This document shows positions 1 to 8,118 of a stretch of DNA of 34,399 nucleotides, one piece after another. Position 1 is the first letter of the stretch, and the number at the start of each line of letters is the position of its first letter. The stretch spans positions 1-34,399 of the forward strand of contig CAIRCR010000366.1 of assembly GCA_903877065.1 (NCBI GenBank), given 5' to 3'. This DNA is from an uncultured Pseudomonadota bacterium. Lineage in GTDB: Bacteria > Pseudomonadota > Gammaproteobacteria > Methylococcales > Methylomonadaceae. The translations under genes were made by a program, and so were the position numbers. Under the pieces are notes generated by a model, which did no database searches, had not been told where the DNA came from, and was given only the letters and a program-made list of their open reading frames with translations.

Positions 1-34
1 AAAAATAATTTTTATTGTCGAAATTGTTTGGGAT

Positions 35-68
35 AAAAAAAGGCGGTGTTTCAATGTTGAAACACCGC
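35..68 (-). terminator. Rho-independent terminator of the response regulator gene
   Basis: An 11-bp perfect stem (43-53 with 58-68, GCGGTGTTTCA) closes a 4-nt loop. Read on the minus strand it is followed by one C and then seven T (complement of 35-41). It lies about 55 bases past the stop codon of the minus-strand response regulator at 124-492, so it most likely ends that transcript. There is no T-run on the plus side, so it is one-directional. Confidence 0.85.
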
Positions 69-123
69 GATTAAATAACAACTCAATTAAACGCTTTTTT
101 CTCAAAAAAACGTTACAGGAAAA

Positions 124-492
124 TCAACCCAGTATTTTTTTGATGGTTCGGCGCATCTCTGATGCAGTGAAAGGTTTTTTAAGCGTTGCTGTCACGCCCA
201 GTAATTCTGCTGATTGCAAATTAAAGTCGCTGGAGATGGCGCGTCTACCACCTGAAATCGCAATAATTGGCACACGATTACCGCCGTTAATAATATCCAC
301 GATAACGTTAATTCCATCTTTGTTGGGCATCAGAATATCAGTAATAATTAAGTCGAACTTCTTCTTGCGATAAAGCTCAATCCCTTTTTCACCATCTTCG
401 GCTAAAGCAACCTGATGTCCGTCAGCAGTTAAAACTATTTGAAGTAAATCACAGATGTCTTCATCGTCATCGATTACTAGAATGTTAGCCAT
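124..492 (-). CDS. Single-domain response regulator (CheY-like receiver)
   Basis: A 122-residue protein that is one receiver domain with no output domain. Acidic pocket residues D8-D10 follow the first beta strand, the phospho-acceptor is D52 (motif IITDILMP), the switch Ser is in AISGG (about 80), and the conserved Lys is in TLKKPF (about 105). It should accept phosphate from a histidine kinase and act by protein contact. No kinase gene is adjacent, so its partner is unknown. It is a clear paralogue of the receiver at 21018-21401, sharing the start MANILVIDD, KFDLIITDI and TLKKPF. The ATG at 492 has a strong Shine-Dalgarno (AGGAG, 501-505). That site overlaps the stop codon of a short repeat-containing ORF (504-701), and an intrinsic terminator sits only about 30 bases upstream, so expression is probably controlled by attenuation and translational coupling (inference). 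Confidence 0.93.
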   Translation of the reverse strand: MANILVIDDDEDICDLLQIVLTADGHQVALAEDGEKGIELYRKKKFDLIITDILMPNKDGINVIVDIINGGNRVPIIAISGGRRAISSDFNLQSAELLGVTATLKKPFTASEMRRTIKKILG

Positions 493-503
493 ATTGGTAT
501 CTC

Positions 504-701
<198 letters not shown>

Positions 702-739
702 AATCTTGCCTTAAATTTGATGTTGCGGGACATTTTTGG

Positions 740-768
740 ATTATAGTTATTTTCGTAAAAATTACTAG
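740..768 (-). promoter_or_regulatory. Possible promoter for the leader ORF and response regulator
   Basis: A perfect -10 hexamer TATAAT lies at 740-745 on the minus strand, in the gap between the crp stop codon (805) and the leader ATG (701). A transcript would start near 733 and carry the leader ORF. No good -35 hexamer is visible at 16-18 bp spacing (the region around 763-768 is weak), so an activator may be needed, or transcription may come from crp. Confidence 0.4.
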
Positions 769-804
769 GCACGACCTGACGGATAACAAAAAGAATCTTA
801 AAAA

Positions 805-1467
805 TTAGCGTGTACCAAAAACAACAATGGTTTTTCCGTGTGAAGAAATAACGCCTTTGCGTTCCAATTCTTTGAGAACTCGCCCCGCCATTTCGCGTGA
901 ACAACCAACAACCCGCCCAATTTCTTGCCGTGAAATGTGTAATTGCATTCCATCGGGGTGCGTGATGGCATCGGGGGATTTACACAAATCGAGCAACGTG
1001 CGAGCAATTCGCCCTTCAACATCAATAAACGCTAATTCACATAATTTTCGGCTGGTGTTCAGCAAACGAGAAGACAGTTGTTCGCTGATTAAATACAAAA
1101 TATCGGGTGCGTAAGCTAATAATTCTTTGCGTAAAATGGCTTTAAAGCGAACGTAGCTAATTTCAGCTAATACGCATTGTTCACGCGTACATACGTTTAC
1201 TTTGCGTATTTCTTCACCTTTAAAAATGCCGATTTCGCCAATAAATTCATTTTTGTTTAAATACGCCAAAATGAGTTCGTGACTGTTTTCGTGTTCGTCA
1301 TCTTCGGCAAGAATTGCTACTGAACCATCAATAATAAAAAATAGCCGATCACCAATATCACCAATGTTGATGATATTAACTTTGCTCGGATACGTTTTTT
1401 GATGACAAAATTTTAAAAATGCCGCGAGAGCTTCTTTGTAAGGTGATTGATTGTAAAGGGGATTCAT
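805..1467 (-). CDS. crp: cAMP receptor protein (Crp/Vfr-type transcription factor)
   Basis: A 220-residue protein that aligns end to end with enterobacterial Crp. An N-terminal cyclic-nucleotide-binding beta roll contains IGEIGIF with its Glu and a following Arg, then the long dimerisation helix with the Thr-Ser pair (LLNTSRKL) that contacts cAMP. The C-terminal helix-turn-helix has RQEIGRVVGCSREMAGR, and the protein ends in HGKTIVVFGTR, nearly identical to E. coli Crp. It should bind TGTGA-type operators as a dimer when cAMP is present. The Ser after the phosphate-binding Arg in E. coli is replaced by Lys here, so ligand affinity could differ. It is transcribed towards the repeat leader and response regulator. 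The alternative of an Fnr is excluded because the N-terminal cysteine cluster is absent. Confidence 0.92.
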   Translation of the reverse strand: MNPLYNQSPYKEALAAFLKFCHQKTYPSKVNIINIGDIGDRLFFIIDGSVAILAEDDEHENSHELILAYLNKNEFIGEIGIFKGEEIRKVNVCTREQCVLAEISYVRFKAILRKELLAYAPDILYLISEQLSSRLLNTSRKLCELAFIDVEGRIARTLLDLCKSPDAITHPDGMQLHISRQEIGRVVGCSREMAGRVLKELERKGVISSHGKTIVVFGTR

Positions 1468-1509
1468 GCGTAAACTTAATCAAAATGTGGAAGGGAAATA
1501 AACCTCGCG

Positions 1510-1537
1510 TTGCTTTTCTACATAATTCTAGCATAAT
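1510..1537 (+). promoter_or_regulatory. Candidate sigma70 promoter for the lipoprotein gene
   Basis: TTGCTT (1510-1515) and CATAAT (1532-1537) are separated by 16 bp, giving a start near 1544 and a 5' leader of about 23 nt before the ATG at 1567. It lies in the divergent gap with crp. Confidence 0.4.
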
Positions 1538-1566
1538 GCCATTTTACCTATTCTTTGTGTAATTTC

Positions 1567-2016
1567 ATGAAAAAACATCACTTTATAAAAAAAATCATTG
1601 TTAGCTTTGGTGTGATTGGCGCGTTGTTAATTGCGGGTTGTTCGGATGAAAAAACGCCTTCAAATAAAATGCAAACAAACGGCGTAGAGCAAGCAACACC
1701 GATTAGTCACACGTTGCTTAATACGCCCGTTACGGCAAGCGACAAACAAAAATTTGAACAGACATTTGAAAATCAATGTGTGCAACGTGAGTTAAAAGGT
1801 TCTGCAAATCCTGACAACGACAAAGCGCGTGTAAGCAAAGCGTGTCAATGTATTGCGACGTTTATGATGAAGGATTTAACTGCCATTGAAGCAGAAAAGT
1901 ATTTAATCGAACATGAAAACGCGCAATCGTTAACGATTAAATATGAAAATGCGGCATACCATTGTTTACAGCAAAAAACACCCGTGCCAGCGGTGCATTT
2001 GTTTAGCAAACAATAA
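1567..2016 (+). CDS. Small secreted lipoprotein of unknown function
   Basis: A 149-residue protein with a clear type II signal peptide: positively charged start (KKHHFIKK), a hydrophobic core and the lipobox LIAGC, so the mature protein would begin with a lipidated Cys. The mature part has an Asp/Glu/Lys-rich linker and then a domain with four cysteines in a C, C-x-C, C pattern (CVQRELKG, KACQCIAT, YHCLQQ), probably two disulfides in the periplasm. I do not recognise the family. An in-frame TTG at 1555 would add four residues, but the ATG at 1567 gives a normal signal peptide and is preferred; neither has a clear Shine-Dalgarno. It is divergent from crp and precedes fdxA by 60 bases. Confidence 0.75.
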   Translation: MKKHHFIKKIIVSFGVIGALLIAGCSDEKTPSNKMQTNGVEQATPISHTLLNTPVTASDKQKFEQTFENQCVQRELKGSANPDNDKARVSKACQCIATFMMKDLTAIEAEKYLIEHENAQSLTIKYENAAYHCLQQKTPVPAVHLFSKQ

Positions 2017-2076
2017 CTTTCTGCTAAGATACCGCCTCCGAATAACCCCACTATTATCCTTTCTGAGTATTAGATT

Positions 2077-2400
2077 ATGGCTTTTGTTGTTACTGAAAAT
2101 TGTATTAAATGTAGATTTACTGATTGTGTAGATGTTTGTCCTGTCGATTGCTTTCACGTTGGACCAAATTTTTTAGTGATTGATCCTGATGAATGTATTG
2201 ATTGCACCTTGTGTGAACCTGAATGCCCCGCAAATGCTATTTTTGCTGAAGATGAGTTGCCAGAAGGTCAAGAAATATTCATTCAATTGAATGCGGAATT
2301 ATCCAAAAAATGGCCTGTGATTACCGAAGTTCAAGATCCATTGTCGGATGCAGATGACTGGAACGGCAAAGCTGATAAATTAGCGTTGCTAGAAAAATAA
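2077..2400 (+). CDS. fdxA: Seven-iron (3Fe-4S/4Fe-4S) ferredoxin FdxA
   Basis: A 107-residue ferredoxin of the Azotobacter FdI/FdxA type. The first cluster region reads [18 protein letters not shown], where the extra spacing and the Cys after CPVD are typical of the 3Fe-4S site. The second is [12 protein letters not shown], a standard 4Fe-4S motif. The acidic C-terminal tail ([18 protein letters not shown]) is also usual for FdxA. It is a soluble cytoplasmic electron carrier; its partner cannot be told from the neighbours, which are a lipoprotein gene and the nitrate uptake operon. The start is the ATG at 2077; only a weak Shine-Dalgarno is visible. Confidence 0.93.
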   Translation: MAFVVTENCIKCRFTDCVDVCPVDCFHVGPNFLVIDPDECIDCTLCEPECPANAIFAEDELPEGQEIFIQLNAELSKKWPVITEVQDPLSDADDWNGKADKLALLEK

Positions 2401-2413
2401 AAATTTCCTTTTT

Positions 2414-2442
2414 CCGTTCCCGCATAGTCAAAGTGGGAACGG
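2414..2442 (+). terminator. Hairpin after fdxA, possible weak terminator
   Basis: A perfect 8-bp GC-rich stem (CCGTTCCC 2414-2421 with GGGAACGG 2435-2442) lies 13 bases after the fdxA stop codon. No T-run follows, so it may be a 3' stabilising or Rho-linked structure rather than a true intrinsic terminator. Confidence 0.4.
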
Positions 2443-2458
2443 TGCGTTAAATCAAAAA

Positions 2459-2473
2459 GCACTTTTTTGGTGC
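2459..2473 (+). promoter_or_regulatory. NtrC-type enhancer site upstream of nrtA
   Basis: GCACTTTTTTGGTGC is an inverted repeat of GCAC and GTGC separated by 7 bases. This matches the known NtrC operator form GCAC-N7-GTGC with its T-rich centre. It lies about 130 bp upstream of a -24/-12 promoter, a normal enhancer distance. Nitrogen-starvation activation of the nitrate operon is inferred. Confidence 0.72.
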
Positions 2474-2603
2474 GAACATTTTCACCCCGTTACATTCCCC
2501 GCACTAAATAAAATCGCTTTATTTTTAAGTGAATTTACATTTTTTAAAATTTATTAACTTTAAATTCAATCGGATAGCGTTTAAAAATGACGCTTAAAAT
2601 TTG

Positions 2604-2619
2604 TGGCACTGATTCTGCA
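2604..2619 (+). promoter_or_regulatory. Sigma54 (RpoN) -24/-12 promoter of the nitrate uptake operon
   Basis: TGGCACTGATTCTGCA contains the invariant GG (2605-2606) and GC (2617-2618) with exactly 10 bp between them, and TGGCAC is the consensus -24 element. Transcription should begin near 2630, about 34 nt before the nrtA start. Together with the NtrC-like site at 2459-2473 it predicts NtrC-dependent expression. Confidence 0.8.
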
Positions 2620-2663
2620 CTGCGTAACGTGATATTTCACAATCACTTTACGGAGTTTATGCC

Positions 2664-4046
2664 ATGCAATCCATTTCAACATTTGTTTTAAAACCCCTTG
2701 CTTTAGCCCTCACACTTGCCTCAATTTCAACGTCAGCATTCGCTGTTAAAAACATCGAAAAACCCGATTTAAAATTTGGTTTTATCAAACTGACCGACAT
2801 GGCACCGCTTGCGATTGCCGCTGAAAAAGGTTTTTTTGAAGAAGAAGGACTTTTTGTCAAACTCGAAGCACAAGCCAATTGGAAAGTTGTTTTAGACCGC
2901 GTGATTAGCGGTGAACTCGATGGTTCTCATATGCTTGCACCCGTTCCGCTCGGTTCAACGATTGGTTTTGGTACAAAAGCAGACGTGATTACTGCATTCA
3001 GTTTAGGTTTAAACGGCAGTGCAATTACGGTTTCCAACGACGTTTGGGCAAAAATGAAACCCAATGTTCCTGCAAAAGACGGCAAACCGATTCATCCGAT
3101 TAAAGCCGATGCCTTAAAACCAGTCGTTGACGATTTCAAAAAAGCTGGCAAATCCTTCAACATGGGCATGACATTTCCCGTTTCTAGCCACAACATGAAA
3201 TTGCGTTATTGGCTCGCGGCAGGCGGTATCAATCCAGGTTATTACTCGCCACCGCAAGACATTGGCGGTCAAATTGATGCTGATGTTTTGTTGTCAGTCA
3301 CACCACCACCACAAATGCCGTCAACACTTGAAGCAGGGACGATTTCAGGTTATTGCGTCGGTGAGCCTTGGAATCAACAAGCGGTTGCAAAAGGTGTTGG
3401 CGTGCCAGTGATTACCGATGATGAGTTGTGGACAGATGTGCCTGAAAAAGTATTCGGTGTGTCTAAAGAATGGGCGGATAAATATCCCAATACCCATATC
3501 GCAGTGGTTAAAGCATTGATACGCTCGTCCATGTGGCTGGATGCCGAAAACAATAAAAATCGTGTTGAAGCGGTCAAAATTATTTCCGATGCAAAATACG
3601 TTGGCGCGGACAGCAGTGTAATTGCGAACAGCATGACTGGCACGTTTGAATATGAAAAAGGCGATAAACGCAGCCTTCCCAACTTCAACCTATTTTTTCG
3701 CGGCAACGCCAGCTATCCGTATTACAGCGGCGCAGTTTGGTATTTAACGCAAATGCGTCGTTGGGGGCAAATCAATGAACCCAAACCCGATAGCTGGTAT
3801 TTAGAAACCGCAAAAAAAGCCTTCCGACCTGATATTTATCAAGCGGCGGCAAAAGAATTGATTGCTGAAGGTAAAGCAAAAGCCACTGATTTTCCCGCTG
3901 AAAATGATTCGGGCTTTAAAGGGGCGCAAGCTGATTTTATTGACGGTGTGAGTTTTGATGCCAATAAACCAAACGATTATTTAACGCATTTCGCCATTGG
4001 TTTGAAAGGCAAACAAAAAGTCGTGGGCGGCAAAATCGTTGAGTAA
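2664..4046 (+). CDS. nrtA: Nitrate ABC transporter substrate-binding protein
   Basis: A 460-residue periplasmic binding protein of the NrtA/CmpA family. A Sec signal peptide (about 27 residues, ending STSAFA) is followed by the typical opening of this family ([22 protein letters not shown]). Further hallmarks are [37 protein letters not shown] and the late MRRWGQI. It should capture nitrate (possibly nitrite or, less likely, bicarbonate as in CmpA) and deliver it to NrtB. The ATG at 2664 has a good Shine-Dalgarno (ACGGAG, 2650-2655). It is the first gene of the nrtA-nrtB-nrtCD-porin operon, behind a sigma54 promoter and an NtrC-like site, so expression probably rises when ammonium is scarce. 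Length agrees with the family. Confidence 0.92.
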   Translation: MQSISTFVLKPLALALTLASISTSAFAVKNIEKPDLKFGFIKLTDMAPLAIAAEKGFFEEEGLFVKLEAQANWKVVLDRVISGELDGSHMLAPVPLGSTIGFGTKADVITAFSLGLNGSAITVSNDVWAKMKPNVPAKDGKPIHPIKADALKPVVDDFKKAGKSFNMGMTFPVSSHNMKLRYWLAAGGINPGYYSPPQDIGGQIDADVLLSVTPPPQMPSTLEAGTISGYCVGEPWNQQAVAKGVGVPVITDDELWTDVPEKVFGVSKEWADKYPNTHIAVVKALIRSSMWLDAENNKNRVEAVKIISDAKYVGADSSVIANSMTGTFEYEKGDKRSLPNFNLFFRGNASYPYYSGAVWYLTQMRRWGQINEPKPDSWYLETAKKAFRPDIYQAAAKELIAEGKAKATDFPAENDSGFKGAQADFIDGVSFDANKPNDYLTHFAIGLKGKQKVVGGKIVE

Positions 4047-4064
4047 TTCGCGCCAAGAATCAAA

Positions 4065-4094
4065 ATGTGAACGTAAACATTTTTGCGTTCACAT
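4065..4094 (+). other. Intercistronic hairpin between nrtA and nrtB
   Basis: ATGTGAACG (4065-4073) pairs perfectly with CGTTCACAT (4086-4094) around a 12-nt T-rich loop. It sits between the binding-protein gene and the permease gene with no T-run after it. Such structures often protect the upstream message and give more binding protein than permease; that role is inferred here. Confidence 0.6.
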
Positions 4095-4118
4095 CGTATT
4101 TAAAAAATAGGTTTCAAG

Positions 4119-5135
4119 ATGAACAAACTAATTAAATTTTTAAACATTACAGGGCTGACGTGGTTTATCCCACTCGTAAAAATTTGTGCAGGTGAAAATC
4201 CCAAACAGCAACTACACCAATTATGGTTGATTATGGGCGTACCAATTATCGCGTTTATGATTTTTTTAAGTTTGTGGAGTGCTGGCGCGTCACAAGTTCA
4301 CACCAGTTTGGGGGCGATTCCAAATCCGACAGCGGTGTGGGAAGAAGTCGGTGGTTTAGTCGATAATTATCACGAAGAACGTCAAAAAGAAGTGGAATTT
4401 TACGAACGCCAAAAAGTACGTTACGAAAAACTCAAAGCCGAAGACTCAAATACACCACCTCTGAAATTGCGTAAATACACAGGAAAACCAACGTATTTAG
4501 ATCAAATTTTCACCAGTTTATATACCGTTTTCGCAGGATTTTTTATTGCGACGATTCTCGCTGTTCCGCTTGGCATTATTTGCGGCATGAGTCCTGTTGT
4601 GAATACCGCCATAAATCCTCTGATTCAAATTTTTAAACCCGTTTCACCGTTGGCGTGGTTGCCTATCGTGACGTTATTAGTGAGCGCAATGTATGAAACA
4701 ACCGATGATTCGTGGTTTGATAAATCCTTTTTAACGTCAGCAATTACCGTCACGCTTTGTTCGTTGTGGCCAACGTTAATCAATACAGCGGTTGGCGTAT
4801 CGTCAATAGATCAAGATTTAGTCAACGTTGGTAAAGTGCTGCGTTTGAGTTACATGACACAAATCAAAAAAATCATTTTGCCTTCTGCACTGCCGTACAT
4901 TTTTACGGGAATGCGTTTGTCGCTTGGCGTGGGTTGGATGGTTTTAATTGCGGCTGAAATGCTCGCACAAAATCCAGGTTTAGGTAAATTTGTTTGGGAC
5001 GAATTTCAAAATGGCAGTTCACATTCTTTGGGTAAAATCATGGTTGCCGTGTTCACGATTGGGATTATCGGTTTCATTTTGGATCGCATCATGCAATCGT
5101 TCCAAAAAGTGTTTTCATTCGGTCGCAACGTCTAG
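4119..5135 (+). CDS. nrtB: Nitrate ABC transporter permease
   Basis: A 338-residue inner-membrane permease of the NrtB/SsuC type. A first membrane segment (about 33-55) is followed by a charged, helix-prone stretch of roughly 50 residues (about 80-130, rich in Glu, Lys, Arg and Tyr). Then come about five more segments starting near 132. The EAA loop that contacts the ATPase is visible as GKVLRLSYMTQIKKIILPSA followed by LPYIFTGMRLS. The protein is longer than usual for this family (about 270-290) because of the charged insertion, which topology would place in the periplasm. A weak AGG lies before the ATG at 4119. It ends 9 bases before nrtCD, so the two are co-translated. Confidence 0.9.
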   Translation: MNKLIKFLNITGLTWFIPLVKICAGENPKQQLHQLWLIMGVPIIAFMIFLSLWSAGASQVHTSLGAIPNPTAVWEEVGGLVDNYHEERQKEVEFYERQKVRYEKLKAEDSNTPPLKLRKYTGKPTYLDQIFTSLYTVFAGFFIATILAVPLGIICGMSPVVNTAINPLIQIFKPVSPLAWLPIVTLLVSAMYETTDDSWFDKSFLTSAITVTLCSLWPTLINTAVGVSSIDQDLVNVGKVLRLSYMTQIKKIILPSALPYIFTGMRLSLGVGWMVLIAAEMLAQNPGLGKFVWDEFQNGSSHSLGKIMVAVFTIGIIGFILDRIMQSFQKVFSFGRNV

Positions 5136-5144
5136 GAGCTAGCA

Positions 5145-6827
5145 ATGACAACGCCTTTACTTTCACTCAAAAACGTCTGTAAATCTTACGGCGAAGGCAG
5201 CAACGCCGTTTCTATTTTAAAAAATATCAATCTCGACATTGTTGAAGGCGAATTTATTGCGATTGTTGGATTTTCAGGTAGTGGTAAAACAACGCTCGTA
5301 TCGTTAATTGCTGGATTATTGCAAGCAGATAGTGGCGAAATTTTAAAATCAGGTGAACCGATTACCGAGCCTGCACCAGATAGAGGTGTCGTATTTCAAA
5401 ATTATTCGCTGATGCCGTGGCTTACCGTTTACGAAAATGTGGCGTTAGCGGTTGATGAAATTTTCAAACATTGGACAGCAGATCAACGTCATTTTCACAC
5501 TGAAAAATATGTGAAGATGGTGAATTTAGGCGCGGCAATGCACAAAAAACCTGCTGAACTTTCGGGCGGTATGCGTCAACGCGTGAATGTGGCACGAGCA
5601 TTGGCGGCAAATCCTGAAATTTTGCTTTTAGATGAACCGCTCAGTGCTTTGGACGCATTAACTCGCGGGAATTTGCAAGATGAAATTTTGCAAATTTGGT
5701 CACAAGAAAAAAAGACCGTTATTTTGATTACCAACGACGTGGACGAAGCAATTTATATGGCGGACAGAGTGATTCCGCTCACGCTTGCCCCCGATGCGAC
5801 GTTTGGTGAAAGTTTTAGCGTTGATATTGCGCGTCCACGAAATCGCACCGAACTCAATCACAACGAAAATTTCAAACGCTTGCGAGGTGAAATTACTCGT
5901 TATCTTATGGCGATGGGAATTGAAAAAGCCAATGAAGCAAGCAATGACAAAATTGCCTTACCTAACGTGCGCCCAAATACCAGTGAAAATTGGCAAAATG
6001 TTTCGTTGCCAGACATTGCTTGCCAATCCAATTTAGGAAAATCACGCTATTTAGAATACACACAACTTTCAAAAATCTATCCAACACCAGACGGTAACAG
6101 CAAGGTAAAAGTGGTTGATGGCTTTGATTTGAAAATGAAAAAAGGCGAATTTATTTCAATTATTGGACATTCGGGGTGCGGCAAATCAACGGTTTTATCG
6201 ATGACTGCGGGGTTAAGCGAAATTTCTGAAGGCGGCATTATTTTAGATAACCGTGAAATTAACGGTGCAGGACCTGATCGTGGTGTGGTATTTCAAGCCC
6301 CTAGTTTATTTGGCTGGTTGAGCGCGTTTGAAAATGTGATGCTCGGTGTTTATAAAGTTTATCCACACACCAGCCAAGCAGAACGCGAAGACATTGCGAC
6401 CTATTATTTAACACGAGTTGGTTTAGGTGACGCGATTCATAAAAAAGCGGGTGAGATGTCAAACGGTATGCGCCAACGAGTTGGCATAGCGCGTGCGTTT
6501 GCTTTATCACCCAAGTTACTACTCCTTGATGAACCATTTGGAATGCTCGATTCATTGACACGATGGGAATTACAAGAGGTTTTAATGGAAGTGTGGGATC
6601 GCACACACGTTACCGCGATTGTCGTTACGCATGACGTAGACGAAGCGATTTTATTGGCAGACCGCGTAGTAATGATGACGAATGGTCCAAATGCACGCGT
6701 TGGCAAAATTGAAATCATTGATTTACCCCGTCCACGCACACGTCAAGGTTTGCTTGATCATCCCGATTACTACAAATATCGAGAGAGCTTGCTTACTTTT
6801 TTATCTGAATGCGATCACACGCATTAA
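5145..6827 (+). CDS. Fused double ATPase of the nitrate ABC transporter (NrtC-NrtD type)
   Basis: A 560-residue protein with two complete ABC ATPase domains in tandem, driving nitrate import with NrtB. Domain 1 (about 5-225) has Walker A GFSGSGKTT (42-50), Q-loop FQNYSLMPW, signature LSGGM (139-143) and Walker B LLLDEP. Its switch His is replaced by Asn (ITND, N197). Domain 2 (about 303-530) has Walker A GHSGCGKST, signature MSNGM (438-442), Walker B LLLLDEP and a normal switch His (VTHD, H496). A linker of about 75 residues joins them. Cyanobacterial transporters use separate NrtC and NrtD, with a binding-protein-like tail on NrtC; that tail is absent here. The two departures fall in the same composite ATP site, suggesting one degenerate and one active site. 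GGAG precedes the ATG. Confidence 0.9.
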   Translation: MTTPLLSLKNVCKSYGEGSNAVSILKNINLDIVEGEFIAIVGFSGSGKTTLVSLIAGLLQADSGEILKSGEPITEPAPDRGVVFQNYSLMPWLTVYENVALAVDEIFKHWTADQRHFHTEKYVKMVNLGAAMHKKPAELSGGMRQRVNVARALAANPEILLLDEPLSALDALTRGNLQDEILQIWSQEKKTVILITNDVDEAIYMADRVIPLTLAPDATFGESFSVDIARPRNRTELNHNENFKRLRGEITRYLMAMGIEKANEASNDKIALPNVRPNTSENWQNVSLPDIACQSNLGKSRYLEYTQLSKIYPTPDGNSKVKVVDGFDLKMKKGEFISIIGHSGCGKSTVLSMTAGLSEISEGGIILDNREINGAGPDRGVVFQAPSLFGWLSAFENVMLGVYKVYPHTSQAEREDIATYYLTRVGLGDAIHKKAGEMSNGMRQRVGIARAFALSPKLLLLDEPFGMLDSLTRWELQEVLMEVWDRTHVTAIVVTHDVDEAILLADRVVMMTNGPNARVGKIEIIDLPRPRTRQGLLDHPDYYKYRESLLTFLSECDHTH

Positions 6828-6842
6828 CAAAGAGGATTTTTT

Positions 6843-8075
6843 ATGAAGCGTTATCTCCACGCTGTGCCGCTTACGGCGGCATTTTTTTCTACGTTATTTT
6901 TTGCTCATGCCGCATCGGCAGATATTGATAAAACGATTGAAGACGCTTTGAAGTTTGGTGACGGTGGCGCAATTAAAGCCGACATCAATTACCGTTGGGA
7001 AAATGTGAATCAAGACGCTGGAGCTGCAAAAACAGCAAATGCCAACACGGTTCGCACTCGAATTGGAGTGCTTTCACCAAAATTTTTCGGTATTCAAGGT
7101 TTTGCTGAATACGAAGGGACACACGCTTTACAAGACGATTACAACAACGGACGTGGCAATAAACCTGCGTTTTCTAATATCGCCGATCCTTCGCTCAATG
7201 AATTAAACCAATTATGGTTGAGTTATTCCGATATTCCTGACACGGTGATTAAAGGTGGTCGTCAACGTATCAAATTTGATGACGATCGTTTTATCGGTAA
7301 CGTGGGCTGGCGACAATTGGAAACCACGTTTGATTCGGTATTAGTGACCAATAAATCACTGCCCAACACCACAATTAACGCGGGTTACATTGGAAATGTT
7401 CAAACGTTTTTATCGACAACCGAAAACATTGACGCGCCCATTGTGAACGTCAATTACAAATTGGGTGATTACGGCAACTTGATTGGTTACGGTTATTGGC
7501 TCGATTACACCGATCCGAGCGTCGCCATTCGTAATAAATCGAGCCAAACGTTTGGTGTGCGTTTGAACGGTGCAACACCAAAATTTTATGAGCATTACAG
7601 CTTGCTCTACACTGCCGAATGGGGGATTCAACAAGATTACGGGCATCGTGCCGTCGCTTATGAAGCAAACCGTTATAACGTTATGGGTGGATTCACGGCG
7701 TATTTTTTAAATTTTCAAGGCGCGATGGAGCAACTTGATGGCAACGCTAAAGGTCAATTCAATACACCACTTGGCACAAACCACGCTTTTCAAGGTTGGG
7801 CAGATTTATTTTTGACAACGCCTGTAAATGGTATTCGTGACGTATTTGGAACAGTCAGCGCGAAAGTTTGGGATGAAAGCTTAACGTTGGTGGGAAGTTA
7901 TCACGATTACACCGATGATTCGGGCAGTAAGCATTACGGTGACGAGTGGAATTTTCAAGCGGTGAAAAAAATCGGGAAGCATTATTCTGTGATGGTGAAG
8001 TATGCCAATTACAGCGCGGACACGGTTAATACTGATACGCAAAAAATTTGGTTACAAGGCAATATCAATTTTTAA
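6843..8075 (+). CDS. Outer-membrane porin of the alginate-export (AlgE-like) beta-barrel type
   Basis: A 410-residue protein with a Sec signal peptide (ending AHAASA), an early motif ADINYRWENVNQ and alternating aromatic beta strands, finishing in Phe as outer-membrane barrels do. The pattern RTRIGVLSPKFFGIQGFAEYEG and GGRQRIKFDDDRFIGNVGWRQ is typical of proteins assigned to the alginate export family. As the last gene of the nrt operon, 15 bases after nrtCD and with a clear AGAGGA site, it probably lets nitrate or other small anions across the outer membrane rather than exporting polysaccharide (inference). The terminator at 8085-8118 follows. Confidence 0.82.
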   Translation: MKRYLHAVPLTAAFFSTLFFAHAASADIDKTIEDALKFGDGGAIKADINYRWENVNQDAGAAKTANANTVRTRIGVLSPKFFGIQGFAEYEGTHALQDDYNNGRGNKPAFSNIADPSLNELNQLWLSYSDIPDTVIKGGRQRIKFDDDRFIGNVGWRQLETTFDSVLVTNKSLPNTTINAGYIGNVQTFLSTTENIDAPIVNVNYKLGDYGNLIGYGYWLDYTDPSVAIRNKSSQTFGVRLNGATPKFYEHYSLLYTAEWGIQQDYGHRAVAYEANRYNVMGGFTAYFLNFQGAMEQLDGNAKGQFNTPLGTNHAFQGWADLFLTTPVNGIRDVFGTVSAKVWDESLTLVGSYHDYTDDSGSKHYGDEWNFQAVKKIGKHYSVMVKYANYSADTVNTDTQKIWLQGNINF

Positions 8076-8084
8076 TCACGTTTT

Positions 8085-8118
8085 GTAGGGATTCAGCCTT
8101 TGAATCCCTACGATTTTT
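8085..8118 (+). terminator. Intrinsic terminator of the nitrate operon
   Basis: The perfect 11-bp stem GTAGGGATTCA (8085-8095) and TGAATCCCTAC (8101-8111) has a 5-nt loop and is followed by GATTTTTG on the plus strand. It overlaps the stop codon of the convergent lytic transglycosylase gene. The minus side has no T-run right after the stem. Confidence 0.85.

Noticed and set aside
1555-1566. TTG start for the lipoprotein
   Set aside because: The ATG four codons later gives a standard lipoprotein signal peptide and neither start has a ribosome site.
1998-2012. Perfect palindrome TTGTTTAGCAAACAA at the end of the lipoprotein gene
   Set aside because: AT-rich, inside codons and without a following T-run; too weak to call a terminator or operator.
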